Positions 35,126-43,665 are shown, numbered from the stretch's first letter. The stretch is DNA of 64,000 bases from Streptomyces dengpaensis (GCF_002946835.1 NZ_CP026652.1:4092001-4156000); one strand, 5' to 3'. The notes: a model not told the origin generated them from the sequence alone. Numbers and translations: made by a program.

Positions 35126-35227
35126 ATGTTATGGATTCTTCTCCTTCTGCTGATCCTGGTGGTGGTCGGGTTCGGCTTGCGCGGCCGCCGTGGTGGCGGC
35201 CGCAGGTACAGCCGCGGTCACAGGTAG
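35126..35227 (+). CDS. 33-residue hydrophobic peptide with a TTA second codon
   Basis: ATG at 35126 with GGAGG eight bases upstream opens MLWILLLLLILVVVGFGLRG, a single membrane span, then RRGGGRRYSRGHR and a stop. Codon 2 is TTA, the rare leucine codon read by bldA tRNA, which could tie its synthesis to development. It lies just before the CsbD gene. Function unknown. Confidence 0.65.
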   Translation: MLWILLLLLILVVVGFGLRGRRGGGRRYSRGHR

Positions 35228-35313
35228 TCCACACCAGGCGCCCCCGCCCGCGGAAATGCGGCCTGTACGGCAATCGCGCGGGAACCCATCCAGCGAACGA
35301 GCAGAGGACAACC

Positions 35314-35487
35314 ATGAGCGTCGGACAGACGATCAAGCACAAGACACAGGAACTCAAGGGCCGGATCACCGAACGCATCGGCCGCACCACCCGCAACAGG
35401 CGCCTGCAGCGCGAAGGCAGGACCGACCGGGTCTCCGGAAACCTGAAGCAGGCCGGCGACAAGGCCAAGGACGCCTTCAGGCGCTGA
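35314..35487 (+). CDS. CsbD-family stress protein
   Basis: The 57-residue protein (MSVGQTIKHKTQELKGRITE..., TDRVSGNLKQAGDKAKDAF) matches the small, charged, helical CsbD family. Members are often induced by general stress sigma factors such as SigB. Its place in a region with a SigB-type sigma factor and PRC-barrel genes fits. The biochemical role is not known. Confidence 0.8.
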   Translation: MSVGQTIKHKTQELKGRITERIGRTTRNRRLQREGRTDRVSGNLKQAGDKAKDAFRR

Positions 35488-35621
35488 CGACAAGCGCCCC
35501 GGGTGATGCCCACCTCCCGTGGACACCACCCGGCAGGCCAACGCGGAGTCAGCCCGCAGGAAGTGACGGGCACGGCAATGAAGCAGTGCAACCCACGAAC
35601 CGAGAGCCAGAGAAGGAAGCC

Positions 35622-35948
35622 ATGCTCACCATCGTGATCATCGCCGTGATCGTCATCGCGGCGGTCGCCGTCCTCATCGTCGGACGTGGACGAATCCGGG
35701 ACGGCGGTGGGCGCGGCCTGAAGCACCGCTTCGGACCCGAGTACGACCGTGCCGTCGCCGACCACGACGGCGACACCAAGGCGGCAGAACGGGAACTCAG
35801 TGAGCGCGTCAAGCAGCACGGCTCCCTCACGGAACAACGACTGCCAACCGACGGTCCGCGGCACCGGGAGGCTTCATCGGCATGCCTGTCGACTACTACG
35901 CTCGGTACCGTCACCGCGCGAGGGCGCGACGCAGAGGTTCCTCGATAA
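35622..35948 (+). CDS. Small membrane protein, C-terminus apparently truncated
   Basis: The 108-codon frame begins MLTIVIIAVIVIAAVAVLIV (membrane span), then LKHRFGPEYDRAVADHDGDT and AERELSERVKQHGSL. Related proteins usually continue with a longer helical domain (recollection), whereas here the last 30 residues (ACLSTTTLGTVTARG) look like random sequence. A frameshift near 35850 is likely. AAGGAAG lies four bases before the ATG. Confidence 0.55.
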   Translation: MLTIVIIAVIVIAAVAVLIVGRGRIRDGGGRGLKHRFGPEYDRAVADHDGDTKAAERELSERVKQHGSLTEQRLPTDGPRHREASSACLSTTTLGTVTARGRDAEVPR

Positions 35949-36049
35949 CCTGGAAGGGCAAGGGCCTACCGGCCCCGCAGCGGGCGGCGACTTCCCGCAG
36001 GGGCGCCGGCGGCCGCACCGGCCCGGATCAACGGCTCAGGAGGCAGGCC

Positions 36050-36406
36050 ATGATCCATTCAGCCGACATCCGCGAGTGGCGCAACCGCAGCGTCCTCGAC
36101 CCGAAGGGCCACAAGATCGGCGTGCTCGAAGCGATCTACGTGGACACCACCACCGACGAACCGGCAGTGGCCACGGTCCGCACCGGACTCCCCACCCGCC
36201 ACCACCTGGCCTTCGTACCCCTCGACGAGGCGACCCTCGGACCCGACTACGTCAAGGTCTCCTACGCCAAGGCGCTGGTGAAGAAGGCGCCCTCGGTCGG
36301 CATGGACGACATCCTGCCTGCCGAGTCAGAGGAAGCGATCTTCCAGCACTACGACATGGCCTACCAGACGGGCGCAGGCGGCGAGCGGCAACTCGCGCGC
36401 CGCTGA
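36050..36406 (+). CDS. PRC-barrel domain protein, copy 1
   Basis: The 118-residue protein starts MIHSADIREWRNRSVLDPKG, a PRC-barrel (small beta-barrel) fold, and has ATVRTGLPTRHHLAFVPLDEA and a C-terminal EEAIFQHYDMAYQTGAGGER. PRC-barrels bind RNA or proteins and often act in stress responses. CAGGAGG precedes the ATG by six bases. It is followed 39 bases later by a 56-residue membrane-protein gene, and the same pair recurs at 42303-42864. Confidence 0.82.
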   Translation: MIHSADIREWRNRSVLDPKGHKIGVLEAIYVDTTTDEPAVATVRTGLPTRHHLAFVPLDEATLGPDYVKVSYAKALVKKAPSVGMDDILPAESEEAIFQHYDMAYQTGAGGERQLARR

Positions 36407-36445
36407 CCGTCCGGTGCTCAGCTACCCAAGGGAGGTGCTCGCATC

Positions 36446-36616
36446 ATGGCTCTCTTGCTGTTTCTCGTTCTGGTCGCCGTTGTGCTGGGAATCATCGGAG
36501 TCGCAGCGGATGGGCTGAGCTACCTGCTGATTATCGGCATCGTGGTCCTCGTGGCCGCGCTGGGCCTCACCGCCGTGCGCCGGTCCCAGCACTCCCGTCA
36601 CCGCCCCATCCGATAA
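36446..36616 (+). CDS. 56-residue membrane protein paired with PRC-barrel gene, copy 1
   Basis: MALLLFLVLVAVVLGIIGVA, a loop ADGLSYLL and a second span IIGIVVLVAALGLTAV form two membrane helices, ending in a basic HSRHRPIR tail. GGGAGGTG lies upstream. The copy at 42694 has the same length and near-identical core, so the gene pair is a conserved unit. Confidence 0.75.
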   Translation: MALLLFLVLVAVVLGIIGVAADGLSYLLIIGIVVLVAALGLTAVRRSQHSRHRPIR

Positions 36617-36862
36617 CACCGGCAGTTCGTCCATCATCGCCGGCACCACGGAAGACCTGGCCGCCCCCGACGTACAGCGCTCCGCTCACAGCGGTCCCGC
36701 ACGCTCACCACAACTGGCTACTGACCCACCCGTGCCCGCTCCGCCGCAGGTAAGAACGCCCGCGTGAGCGATGCGTGAGCGGATGGCGGAGCAGCACCCG
36801 TCATAAGTAGGAACAAGAACCATGCCGGACGGCGCTGGCCTGCGAGGACAGCACCGCCCAGC

Positions 36863-37294
36863 ATGAACCAGCACCCGCGATCAAGGATTCGATCCCACTC
36901 TCAATCCATTGGTTGTGGGTTCGAGTCCCACAGCGAAGCCGACGGCGAGCCGGGAATCACCTTCTGGCTCAGGAATCATGCGGCGCACTCGATGGCCTAT
37001 GACATCAGATACGACTTCCTCGACAAGAGCGGCAAGGTCGTCGGCTCCGCCGGTTGCGTCTTCTCGGTGACCGCCCACCAACTGCTCGGTGACGAGGCGC
37101 TCTACAGCGCAAGTGGCAAGTGCAGACCAAAGTTCCGACTCGTCTACATCAACGCGTACGACAACACCAGCGCGGGCGCTTCGGGCGCCGTGAGACCTGG
37201 ACGTACCTTCTTCTGTGACGGTGCCTCCGCGATGCCCCAGCCGGGCCGCTCGTATGCAGCTGCAACGTCACTTCAACAGCTCGTCTCCGTATGA
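36863..37294 (+). CDS. Hypothetical ORF, probably a remnant
   Basis: The frame of 143 codons crosses a tRNA-like sequence in its first third, so its N-terminus is unlikely to be real. From residue 28 onward it reads PGITFWLRNHAAHSMAYDIRYDF..., with three cysteines, like a small secreted-domain remnant. No start with a ribosome site is seen. It may be the 3' part of a gene cut by integration. Confidence 0.35.
   Translation: MNQHPRSRIRSHSQSIGCGFESHSEADGEPGITFWLRNHAAHSMAYDIRYDFLDKSGKVVGSAGCVFSVTAHQLLGDEALYSASGKCRPKFRLVYINAYDNTSAGASGAVRPGRTFFCDGASAMPQPGRSYAAATSLQQLVSV
36894..36934 (+). repeat. tRNA-Lys-like 3' half remnant
   Basis: CACTCTCAATCCATTGGTT is followed by a T-arm, GTGGG-TTCGAGT-CCCAC. 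This looks like the anticodon arm plus T-arm of a tRNA-Lys (CTT class) with one anticodon-region change. No 5' half is present. It is probably an old att site of an element that used tRNA-Lys. Confidence 0.5.
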
Positions 37295-37477
37295 GGCAAC
37301 CATGCGCAGTTGTACCGTCAGAAGCGCCAGCCTCTCCCCTTCCGAGGTTCCGTGCCCTCCGCGTGCCCGTAAGGACGGAAAGCCACGGTCAACAGCGGTG
37401 CAATCCGACCCACACGACCGCCCCAAGAACCAGGTATCTGCGCTGGTCAGAGCCATCCAGCCCGTCCAAGCGCCGTC

Positions 37478-37523
37478 GCTTCCCAAGCTGAGAGCGCGAG
37501 TTCGATTCTCGTCACCCGCTCCA
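37478..37523 (+). repeat. att site 2: copy of tRNA-Gly 3' end
   Basis: 46 bases are identical to 18067-18112, including the CCA. A degenerate terminator hairpin and TTGTTGTCTAG follow, as after the real tRNA. Just 91 bases downstream lies the truncated integrase. Confidence 0.9.
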
Positions 37524-37613
37524 CGCGAAACCTCCAGGTCATTGACCCGGGGGTTCTTTGTTGTCTAGACCGGTGGGCGACCCGCGCACGACAACCGCAC
37601 CATTAGCTCTCGG

Positions 37614-38387
37614 CTAGCTTCCGGTGGACTCCTCGTTGTGGTGCGCGGGGTTGTCCTTGTGGTGCTTCGCACGCTCGGCGCGCACCATCTCGTCGAGCCC
37701 GGCCGCCACATCACGCTGCCGCTCCTCGTCGGAGTGCTGATAGATCAGCGCAGCCTTCTCGGAGGACTGGCCGGCGCGGACCATGGTGTCCTTGAGGGTG
37801 GCACCGGAGCGGGTCGAGAGCGTGTGCCCGGTGTGACGAAGGTCGTAGAAGCGGAAGCCGTCCGGCAGGCCTGCAACGGCACGGGCGCGACGCCACTTCC
37901 GACCGAAGGAGGTCCGGCGGAAGGCCGCGCCCTTCTCGCCGACGAAGAGGAGACCGTCAGGCCCCTTCTCCGCGTACCAGGCGAGATGGCGTTTCACCTC
38001 CTTCTCCAGGAAGACGGGAAGGACGACCAAACGAGCGCCCGCCTCGGATTTGGTGGCACCCGGAGCGCGCTTGCCGTTGGTGCGCTCAGGCTCGGCGACA
38101 CGGACACGGACACGGACACGGACACGGATCACGAGATCGTCGAGGTCGACATCTCGGCGCCGGAGGCCGGCCAGTTCCTCGGGCCGCATCGGACCGTACG
38201 CCCCGAGGTAGACCATGAGACGCCAGCGGATGCCGACGGCTTCGGCGAGGGCGTCGACTTGGGCGACGGTGGCGATACGGCGTTCAGCGGCCGACTCCTT
38301 CCCCGCCCCCTTGATCCGGCACGGATTGCGGCTGATCAGGTCGTCGTCAACAAAAGCATGGTTGTCACATCCCGCCAGTGTCGCCGG
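37614..38387 (-). pseudogene. Tyrosine recombinase (integrase), N-terminally truncated
   Basis: The open frame runs from a stop at 38390 to 37614. It carries the catalytic half only: NPCRIKGAGKE, ERRIATVAQVDALAEA, YLGAYGPMRPEELAGLRRRDVDL (first catalytic Arg), FYDLRHTGHTLS (second Arg; Tyr replaces the usual His) and AALIYQHSDEERQRD (the catalytic Tyr). The core-binding N-terminal part is missing, cut near the start of the hydrolase gene. A CGGACA repeat has added an RVRVRVRV run. Its position next to att site 2 identifies it as the element's own integrase. Confidence 0.82.
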
Positions 38388-38459
38388 TCAGTCCTAAAAC
38401 AGCGATTGCCGCAGCACATGCTGGCGATGACCTGTGAATCATGCTCACAAGGACAAAAC

Positions 38460-39554
38460 ATGACTGATGAGTCCGCAGAGACGAGCGGAACCAACCGCCG
38501 CACGTTCCTAAAGCGCGCGTCGATCGCCGCCGCAGTTCCCACCGCCGCGGCCGTGCTCGGCGCTACGCTGCCTGGCACCGCCTTTGCGGCCGGGCCGGCC
38601 GCCGGCCTGCCCGACTACGCACCAGTCCCCTCGGGCTCCTTCGGTCCCGCGCTCAACGAGGACGGCTACTTCGTCGGCCAGATCAAGGGCAACCTCTACT
38701 GGGTCACGGACGGCAGCTACCAGGCCATGTTCCTGACCACGCGGGACGGCGTCGTGCTCGTCGACGCGCCGCCCACCATCGGGCACAACCTGAAGCGCGC
38801 GATCGACAAGGTCACCGAGGCCAACGGCCGCCCCAGCACGGTGACCCACCTGGTCTACTCCCACTCCCACGCCGACCACATCGGTGCCGCCTCCATCTTC
38901 GGCAAGGACGTGACGATCGTCGGCCACGGGGAGACCCGCCGCCTGCTGCGCCTCGACGGCGACGTCAACCGCCCGGCCCCGTCTGTGACGTTCACCGACC
39001 GCTACACCCTGCGCGTCGGCGGAGAGACCCTCGAGCTGGCGCACCACGGCGCGAACCACTCGCCCGACAACATCTTCATCTACGCCCCGGCCTACGCCAC
39101 CCTGATGGTGGTGGACGTGATCTACCCGGGCTGGGTGCCGTTCAGGAACCTCGCCGTCTCAGTGGACATCCCCGCCTGGATCAAGGCCCACGACATCGCC
39201 ATGAAGTACCCCTGGACGACCCTCGTCGGCGGCCACCTCGGCCGCCTCGGCGTCCGGGCCGACGGCGACCTGCAGAAGCAGTACGTCAACGACCTCATGG
39301 CCAGCACCCGCGCCGCCTCGGCGTCGGTCGACCCGACGCCGTACTTCGAGAAGTACGGTCCGACCGGCAACGGCTGGGCCATCACCAAGACCTACTTCGA
39401 CGCCGTCACCGAGGAAGCGGCCCGCCCCATCATCGAGAAATACATCGGCTTGCTCGGCGGTGCGGACGTCTTCACGTACGACAACGCCTTCACGATGTAC
39501 GAGTCGCTGCGCATCGACGCCGGCGAGCTCGGCCCCTTCGGCATCAAGCCGTAA
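38460..39554 (+). CDS. TAT-exported metallo-beta-lactamase-fold hydrolase
   Basis: The 364-residue protein has a twin-arginine signal (NRRTFLKRASIAAA, cleavage near AFA). The MBL motif is HSHADHIGAA (residue ~138), further metal ligands are around AHHGANHSPDN (H~198) and GGHLG (H~262). This is the zinc-dependent fold used by lactonases, lactamases and other hydrolases; the substrate is unknown. AAGGAC lies five bases before the ATG. The gene lies head to head with the truncated integrase. Two hairpins follow it. Confidence 0.85.
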   Translation: MTDESAETSGTNRRTFLKRASIAAAVPTAAAVLGATLPGTAFAAGPAAGLPDYAPVPSGSFGPALNEDGYFVGQIKGNLYWVTDGSYQAMFLTTRDGVVLVDAPPTIGHNLKRAIDKVTEANGRPSTVTHLVYSHSHADHIGAASIFGKDVTIVGHGETRRLLRLDGDVNRPAPSVTFTDRYTLRVGGETLELAHHGANHSPDNIFIYAPAYATLMVVDVIYPGWVPFRNLAVSVDIPAWIKAHDIAMKYPWTTLVGGHLGRLGVRADGDLQKQYVNDLMASTRAASASVDPTPYFEKYGPTGNGWAITKTYFDAVTEEAARPIIEKYIGLLGGADVFTYDNAFTMYESLRIDAGELGPFGIKP

Positions 39555-40151
39555 AGCCCAGTTCGTTGGTGGTTGACGGTTCTGCAGAACCGTATCGAGC
39601 TCGGCTGCGCAGACCCAAGGTTCGCGCAGCCGGGGCCCGGGACCGGAGCCGGAACGCGGGGCCGGGCCTGCGTCCCGGCCCCAGACCCCGGAACCGATCA
39701 GGGAAAAGCCCCGAGCTTCGACGAGAGCGAGATCGCCGGCTGATCCCCGGCCCGCTCCTGCGGCCATCGGTCCACACCATCCGGCACTGCCTGACCGCCA
39801 CCCGCCTCAACTCCCGCCACCCCGTGGAGACCGTCCTGGCCTGCGAGTTATGGCGTCGGCTCCACCAGACCCGTGCCCTGGTCAGTCACTACCGACGCCG
39901 CGGAGACCCGCTTCCGGACCGCCTACGACCCTGGGCCCACCACCAGCCGATCCCACCCATCACCGATCCTCAAGATCTCCGGCTGTAGTACGTGGCATTG
40001 GGTCTCGACCGACGGGAAACCCGCCGAATAGGCCATCGCGGGAGCGGCAGCAGGAAATTGTCCTCGATTTTCCGCATCGCGTGTCACAAGCAGAACGACT
40101 GCCCGGTCTCTTCTGGTACTGGATCAGGATAACTCCGAGAGGAATTCCGTC
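39555..40151. other. Two palindromes and an unassigned remnant
   Basis: ACGGTTCTGCAGAACCGT (39576-39593) is a perfect 18-bp palindrome, and GGCTGCGC/GCGCAGCC (39603-39631) makes a second hairpin; together they can end the hydrolase transcript. From about 39740 to 39988 one frame (LACELWRRLHQTRALVSHYR...) looks like the tail of a lost gene, family not recognised. Confidence 0.5.
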
Positions 40152-40898
40152 ATGAAGGTCGTAGTAATCGGTGGAACCGGGCTCATCGGCTCGAAGGTGG
40201 TCGCCAGGCTGGGCGAGCACGGGCACGAGGCGGTCGCGGCCGCACCCAACACTGGCGTCAACACGCTGACGGGCGAGGGGCTGGCCGACGTCCTGCAGGG
40301 CGCGCAGGTCGTGGTCGACGTGTCCAACTCCCCCTCGTTCGAGGACGACGCGGTCATGGAGTTCTTCCGTACCTCCACGACCAACCTCCTCAAGGCGGAG
40401 GCCGACGCCGGCGTGACGCACCACGTGGCGCTGTCCGTCGTCGGCACCGATCGCCTCCAGGGGAGCGGCTACTTCCGGGCCAAGCAGGCCCAGGAGGACC
40501 TGATCAAGACGTCCGGCAACCCCTACTCCATCGTCCACGCGACCCAGTTCTTCGAGTTCGCGAAGGGGCTCGCCGACGGGATGACCGACGGCGACACCGT
40601 GCGCCTGCCCGCGGCGAAGATCCAGCCCATGGTGTCCGACGACGTGGCCGCGGCCGTCGGCCGCACCTCGGTCGGCGCCCCGGTGGGCGGCGTGGTGGAG
40701 GTCGCGGGCCCCGAGACGTTCGAGCTCGAGGAGTTCATCCGCATGGGACTCGCCGCTAAGAACGACCCCCGCAAGGTCCTCACCGACCCGCAGGCGACGT
40801 ACTGGGGCGCCGCTCTCCAGGAGGACACGCTCCTCCCGGGGCCGGACGCGCACATCGCCGAGACCAAGTTCGCCGACTGGCTCGCGCAGCAGAAGTAA
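40152..40898 (+). CDS. NAD(P)-binding atypical short-chain dehydrogenase
   Basis: The 248-residue protein begins MKVVVIGGTGLIGSKVVARL, a GxxGxxG Rossmann motif. It continues ALSVVGTDRLQGSGYFRAKQAQEDLI, where a Tyr-x-x-x-Lys-like YFRAK suits the atypical NmrA-like SDR group. The C-terminal FIRMGLAAKNDPRKV region is typical of that group. It may act as an oxidoreductase or a redox sensor. GAGAGGAA precedes the ATG. It seems to stand alone. Confidence 0.82.
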   Translation: MKVVVIGGTGLIGSKVVARLGEHGHEAVAAAPNTGVNTLTGEGLADVLQGAQVVVDVSNSPSFEDDAVMEFFRTSTTNLLKAEADAGVTHHVALSVVGTDRLQGSGYFRAKQAQEDLIKTSGNPYSIVHATQFFEFAKGLADGMTDGDTVRLPAAKIQPMVSDDVAAAVGRTSVGAPVGGVVEVAGPETFELEEFIRMGLAAKNDPRKVLTDPQATYWGAALQEDTLLPGPDAHIAETKFADWLAQQK

Positions 40899-40937
40899 TT
40901 CCTCGGGGTGGCCCTCGCCGAAAGGAGAAGGCCACCC

Positions 40938-41543
40938 ATGCCCTTTGACCGACAGGTCTTTTTCATTTACTGCTCGCGGTACTCAACCGGCGAACGCGAG
41001 GAGCTGTGCGACTACATCGATGAGGCCCTGCCCGAGCACGGTGTCGACGTCGTGGCACTGACTGCCCGGCACGGACTCGGCCGCTACCCACCAACAGACT
41101 TGGAAAGCGTGCGCCGTCTCAGTGGGGGGGCTGCGGGGCGGTTGCAGTACAGCAGCGCCATACCGCAACCCCAGACGCTCACGACGGGTGCGCGGTGCGG
41201 CGGCCAGCATCCGCCTGTCCAGCGGCGACTTCGTGCCCGCGCTTTTGTTGACAGGGCTGCCCCGGATTGGACGGCCTGGTGGATCGCGTCCGGCAGCAGC
41301 TTCATCACAGGTGGCGGATCGGGGTCGGGCATCGTCATCGCCTGCCTGCGGGATTCGGCAGTTCGCCGATCGCCCGAGGCGACGTCGGTGTCGCTGCCGG
41401 GAAACCAGAGGCGCGTCCTCAGTCCACGGCACTCCGCGGCGCCCACGACCAGGCTCGCCCAGGCGCTGCGGCCCAAGGCCCTGGTCCCCGAGGAAGCCGC
41501 TGGTCATGGGCAGGTTCTCAGGAACCGGCCCGGAGTACAGTGA
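40938..41543 (+). CDS. Possible truncated ORF
   Basis: AAGGAGAAGG upstream of ATG 40938 is a good ribosome site, and the first 55 residues (MPFDRQVFFIYCSRYSTGER..., HGVDVVALTARHGLGRYPP) look natural. Beyond about 41130 the frame overlaps an antisense DUF5994 remnant and promoter debris, so only the 5' part is probably derived from a gene. Family not recognised. Confidence 0.3.
   Translation: MPFDRQVFFIYCSRYSTGEREELCDYIDEALPEHGVDVVALTARHGLGRYPPTDLESVRRLSGGAAGRLQYSSAIPQPQTLTTGARCGGQHPPVQRRLRARAFVDRAAPDWTAWWIASGSSFITGGGSGSGIVIACLRDSAVRRSPEATSVSLPGNQRRVLSPRHSAAPTTRLAQALRPKALVPEEAAGHGQVLRNRPGVQ
41240..41338 (-). pseudogene. DUF5994-type remnant, 5' end only
   Basis: The coding strand reads MPDPDPPPVMKLLPDAIHQAVQSGAAL, matching the start of the protein at 43938 (SEPPRVSKLLPDAVHEAVKPGTAL), and then loses similarity before DGAWWP. 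Upstream sequence also matches that of the 43938 gene, so the promoter region was copied too. Confidence 0.6.
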
Positions 41544-41810
41544 AGCACCGGGAGTTCCTCACACACCGGCTCCCATGCTGTGCCGACGGGGTCTGCCGGA
41601 TCGCCCGGCCCCTCCGCGGACGCCGTGACGCGGCCACGGGTGACGCACGACCTTCTCCTGACCGTGGGTAGTGGGTGTGCATCATTCCCACGTCCCCCGA
41701 CGCCGCCCGGCAGGCCGCAGAGCAGCGACGGCCGTCGGCAGGAGCGGCAAGGTGCCGTCGCTCAGGTCCCATGGACTCTTCGTCGGTGCCCGGCACGAGT
41801 GGCGGCGATC

Positions 41811-42083
41811 ATGGCAACACTGCACGAGCGTAAGAATTACCGCGAAGCGATCATGAAAGCCCTGTACGAGGCCACGGAAGGCAATCGCCTCCTCGGCATC
41901 ACCGGGGCGAAGCTGCGTGATGACCTCCGGATCCCTGAGCAGGATCTGGCCGCGGCTTGCGGGTATCTGGAGGGCGAAGGGTTCATGACCGTCGACTGGG
42001 CCCAGGGAAATACACCCGCGATGGTCATGTTGACGCATCAGGGGATACGGCGCATGGAGGCCGAGGAGGAGGAACGCGGCTGA
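41811..42083 (+). CDS. Small winged-helix-like protein
   Basis: The 90-residue protein (MATLHERKNYREAIMKALYE..., LLGITGAKLRDDLRIPEQDLAAACGYLEGEGFMTV) has the helix spacing of a winged helix-turn-helix, followed by NTPAMVMLTHQGIRRMEAE. It may be a small DNA-binding regulator or replication-type domain. A GC palindrome follows the stop. Confidence 0.6.
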   Translation: MATLHERKNYREAIMKALYEATEGNRLLGITGAKLRDDLRIPEQDLAAACGYLEGEGFMTVDWAQGNTPAMVMLTHQGIRRMEAEEEERG

Positions 42084-42100
42084 GGCGACGAGGCCGCACC

Positions 42101-42142
42101 GGGGTCCCAGGGGCCCCTGGGGCCCCTGGGGTCCCAGGGGCC
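42101..42142. repeat. Compound GGGGTCCC/GGGGCCCC palindrome
   Basis: GTCCCAGGGGCC occurs at 42104 and 42131 with GGCCCCTGGGG units between, giving overlapping hairpins. It may terminate the small winged-helix gene. Confidence 0.6.
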
Positions 42143-42237
42143 ATATTGCCCGAAAAATTCCCAATGCCGGAAGAGTGCTTCGGTTCTACGATGACAAGTG
42201 GGCCAGTGCACTCTCACGTGCAATGACCCGGAAGGGC

Positions 42238-42263
42238 GGCCCCGGTGTGTATACGCCGGGGCC
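42238..42263 (+). promoter_or_regulatory. Hairpin in the PRC-barrel copy 2 leader
   Basis: GGCCCCGG and CCGGGGCC flank a ten-base loop 40 bases before the ATG. ANTAR-type antiterminators act on such leader hairpins, although no link is shown here. Confidence 0.4.
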
Positions 42264-42302
42264 GTTGTGCCACCGGCGGCGCGCGCAGACAAGGAGCAGG
42301 GC

Positions 42303-42659
42303 ATGATCCGTTCGGCCGACATCCGCGAGTGGCGCAACCATGACGTGGTTGACCTGAAGCAGCGCAAGATCGGCATGCTCGAAGCGATCTACGTGGACAC
42401 CGCCACCGACCAACCCGCCATGGCCACCGTCAGGACCGGCCTGCTCAGCCGCCAGCGACTGGTCTTCGTCCCCCTCGACGAGGCAGTCCTCGGGCCGGGC
42501 TACGTCAAGGTCTCGTACACCAAGGGGCAGGTACGCAAGGCCCCTTCGATCGGGACGGACGACGTACTGCCCGCCGAACAGGAGGAAGCGATCTTCCGGC
42601 ACTACAGCATGACGTACCAACCAGGTGTCAACGGCGAACGCCAACTCGCGCGCCGCTGA
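42303..42659 (+). CDS. PRC-barrel domain protein, copy 2
   Basis: The 118-residue protein (MIRSADIREWRNHDVVDLKQ..., ATVRTGLLSRQRLVFVPLDE, EEAIFRHYSMTYQPGVNGER) has the same length as copy 1 and matches most of it. AAGGAGC lies five bases before the ATG. The paired membrane-protein gene starts 34 bases after its stop, as in copy 1. Confidence 0.82.
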   Translation: MIRSADIREWRNHDVVDLKQRKIGMLEAIYVDTATDQPAMATVRTGLLSRQRLVFVPLDEAVLGPGYVKVSYTKGQVRKAPSIGTDDVLPAEQEEAIFRHYSMTYQPGVNGERQLARR

Positions 42660-42693
42660 CCGCCCACACGCAGCACAAGGAGGTGCTCGGGTG

Positions 42694-42864
42694 ATGGTGC
42701 TCTTCCTGCTGCTCGTCCTCGTGGCCGTCGTACTGGGAATCATCGGCGCGGCAGCGGACGGCCTGGGCTATCTGCTGGCCATCGGCATCGTGCTCGTCGT
42801 GGCCGATGTGGCCTTCATCGCGGTGCGAGGATCCCGGCGTACCGGGCGGCGTCCCGTCCGCTGA
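42694..42864 (+). CDS. 56-residue membrane protein paired with PRC-barrel gene, copy 2
   Basis: MVLFLLLVLVAVVLGIIGAA, then ADGLGYLLAIG and IVLVVADVAFIAVRG are two membrane spans with a basic TGRRPVR tail. It has the same length and layout as 36446. AAGGAGG lies upstream, and a GTG one codon before the ATG is possible. Confidence 0.75.
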   Translation: MVLFLLLVLVAVVLGIIGAAADGLGYLLAIGIVLVVADVAFIAVRGSRRTGRRPVR

Positions 42865-42949
42865 CGACGGCAGCGGTGCCCGAGTTCTTCAACCCGTGCC
42901 GTTCTTCAACCCGTGCCCTCGCACCGGTCCGCCGGGCACTGGCCAGGAG

Positions 42950-43060
42950 TAACCTCGGACCTACCGAGGGCACTTCGTACACCGGCTTTGATGCTTGTGT
43001 CGTTTTCGGCGATTCACAACACCGGGCCGGTTCACACTGGTCCGGGGCAGGGTCCGCGTC
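42950..43060 (+). promoter_or_regulatory. Shared DUF5994 promoter and leader, copy B
   Basis: TAACCT at 42950 within GGAGTAACCT is the -10-like box. CCGG comes 30 bases after GGAGTA, then GCTTGTGTCGTTTTCGGCG, identical to copy A over that stretch. Confidence 0.65.
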
Positions 43061-43660
43061 ATGATCGCAACCATGTTGGACAAACCGGCGGTCGACGACC
43101 GGGCCTCTTCTTCGTTGCCGCTCCGCCTGATGCTGGCGCCGGCCGGCACCGCCTCGTCCTTGATCGACGGTGCGTGGTGGCCCTACTCCCGCGATCTGAC
43201 GGCGGAACTGCCGGCGCTCACCGCAGTACTCGACCCGCTGTGGGGGCGGATCACCCGAGTCACGGTGAACCCCACGTTCTGGCCGGTCGTCCCGCGGAAG
43301 GTGCCCGTCCACGGGCGTGTCGTGCGGGTCGGCTGGTTCAAGGCCGAGCAGGACCCGCACAAGCTGTTGCTGCTCTCCTACACCGTAGGCCGCTGGGACC
43401 TGCTGGTGATACCGCCGGAGACGAGTGCCGCCACAGCTGCCCGGCTGATGACCACTGCCACTGATCCGTCGCGGCTTCTCACTGCGAGCGGCCTGATCCA
43501 GGAGGCCGATTTCTTCCGGATCGCGGCCGAGGCCGACTGGGACTCGGACCGGGAGAGGGTCTGGGACTCCGAAGGCGGGCACGAGGCCCGTCGCCCGCCC
43601 TCTCGCAGCCCCGCGGGGGCCGTCACCGGCCAGGTGCCGAATCCGGCGGAAGGAATGTGA
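43061..43660 (+). CDS. DUF5994-type protein, subgroup 1, intact
   Basis: The 199-residue protein has IDGAWWPYSRDLTAELPALTA, VLDPLWGRITRVTVNPTFWP, VPVHGRVVRVGWF, then HKLLLLSYTVGRWDLLVIPP and AARLMTTATDPS. This is the full-length reference copy for the broken ones at 28483 and 31228. The sequence appears cytoplasmic and has no known catalytic motif. Its stop overlaps the start region of the small membrane-protein gene (GTGA). The family function is unknown. Confidence 0.8.
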   Translation: MIATMLDKPAVDDRASSSLPLRLMLAPAGTASSLIDGAWWPYSRDLTAELPALTAVLDPLWGRITRVTVNPTFWPVVPRKVPVHGRVVRVGWFKAEQDPHKLLLLSYTVGRWDLLVIPPETSAATAARLMTTATDPSRLLTASGLIQEADFFRIAAEADWDSDRERVWDSEGGHEARRPPSRSPAGAVTGQVPNPAEGM

Positions 43661-43665
43661 CAGGC

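Noticed and set aside
38096..38128. CGGACA repeats as a CRISPR-like array
   Set aside because: It is a simple hexanucleotide run within the integrase remnant with no spacers. No CRISPR array was seen anywhere.
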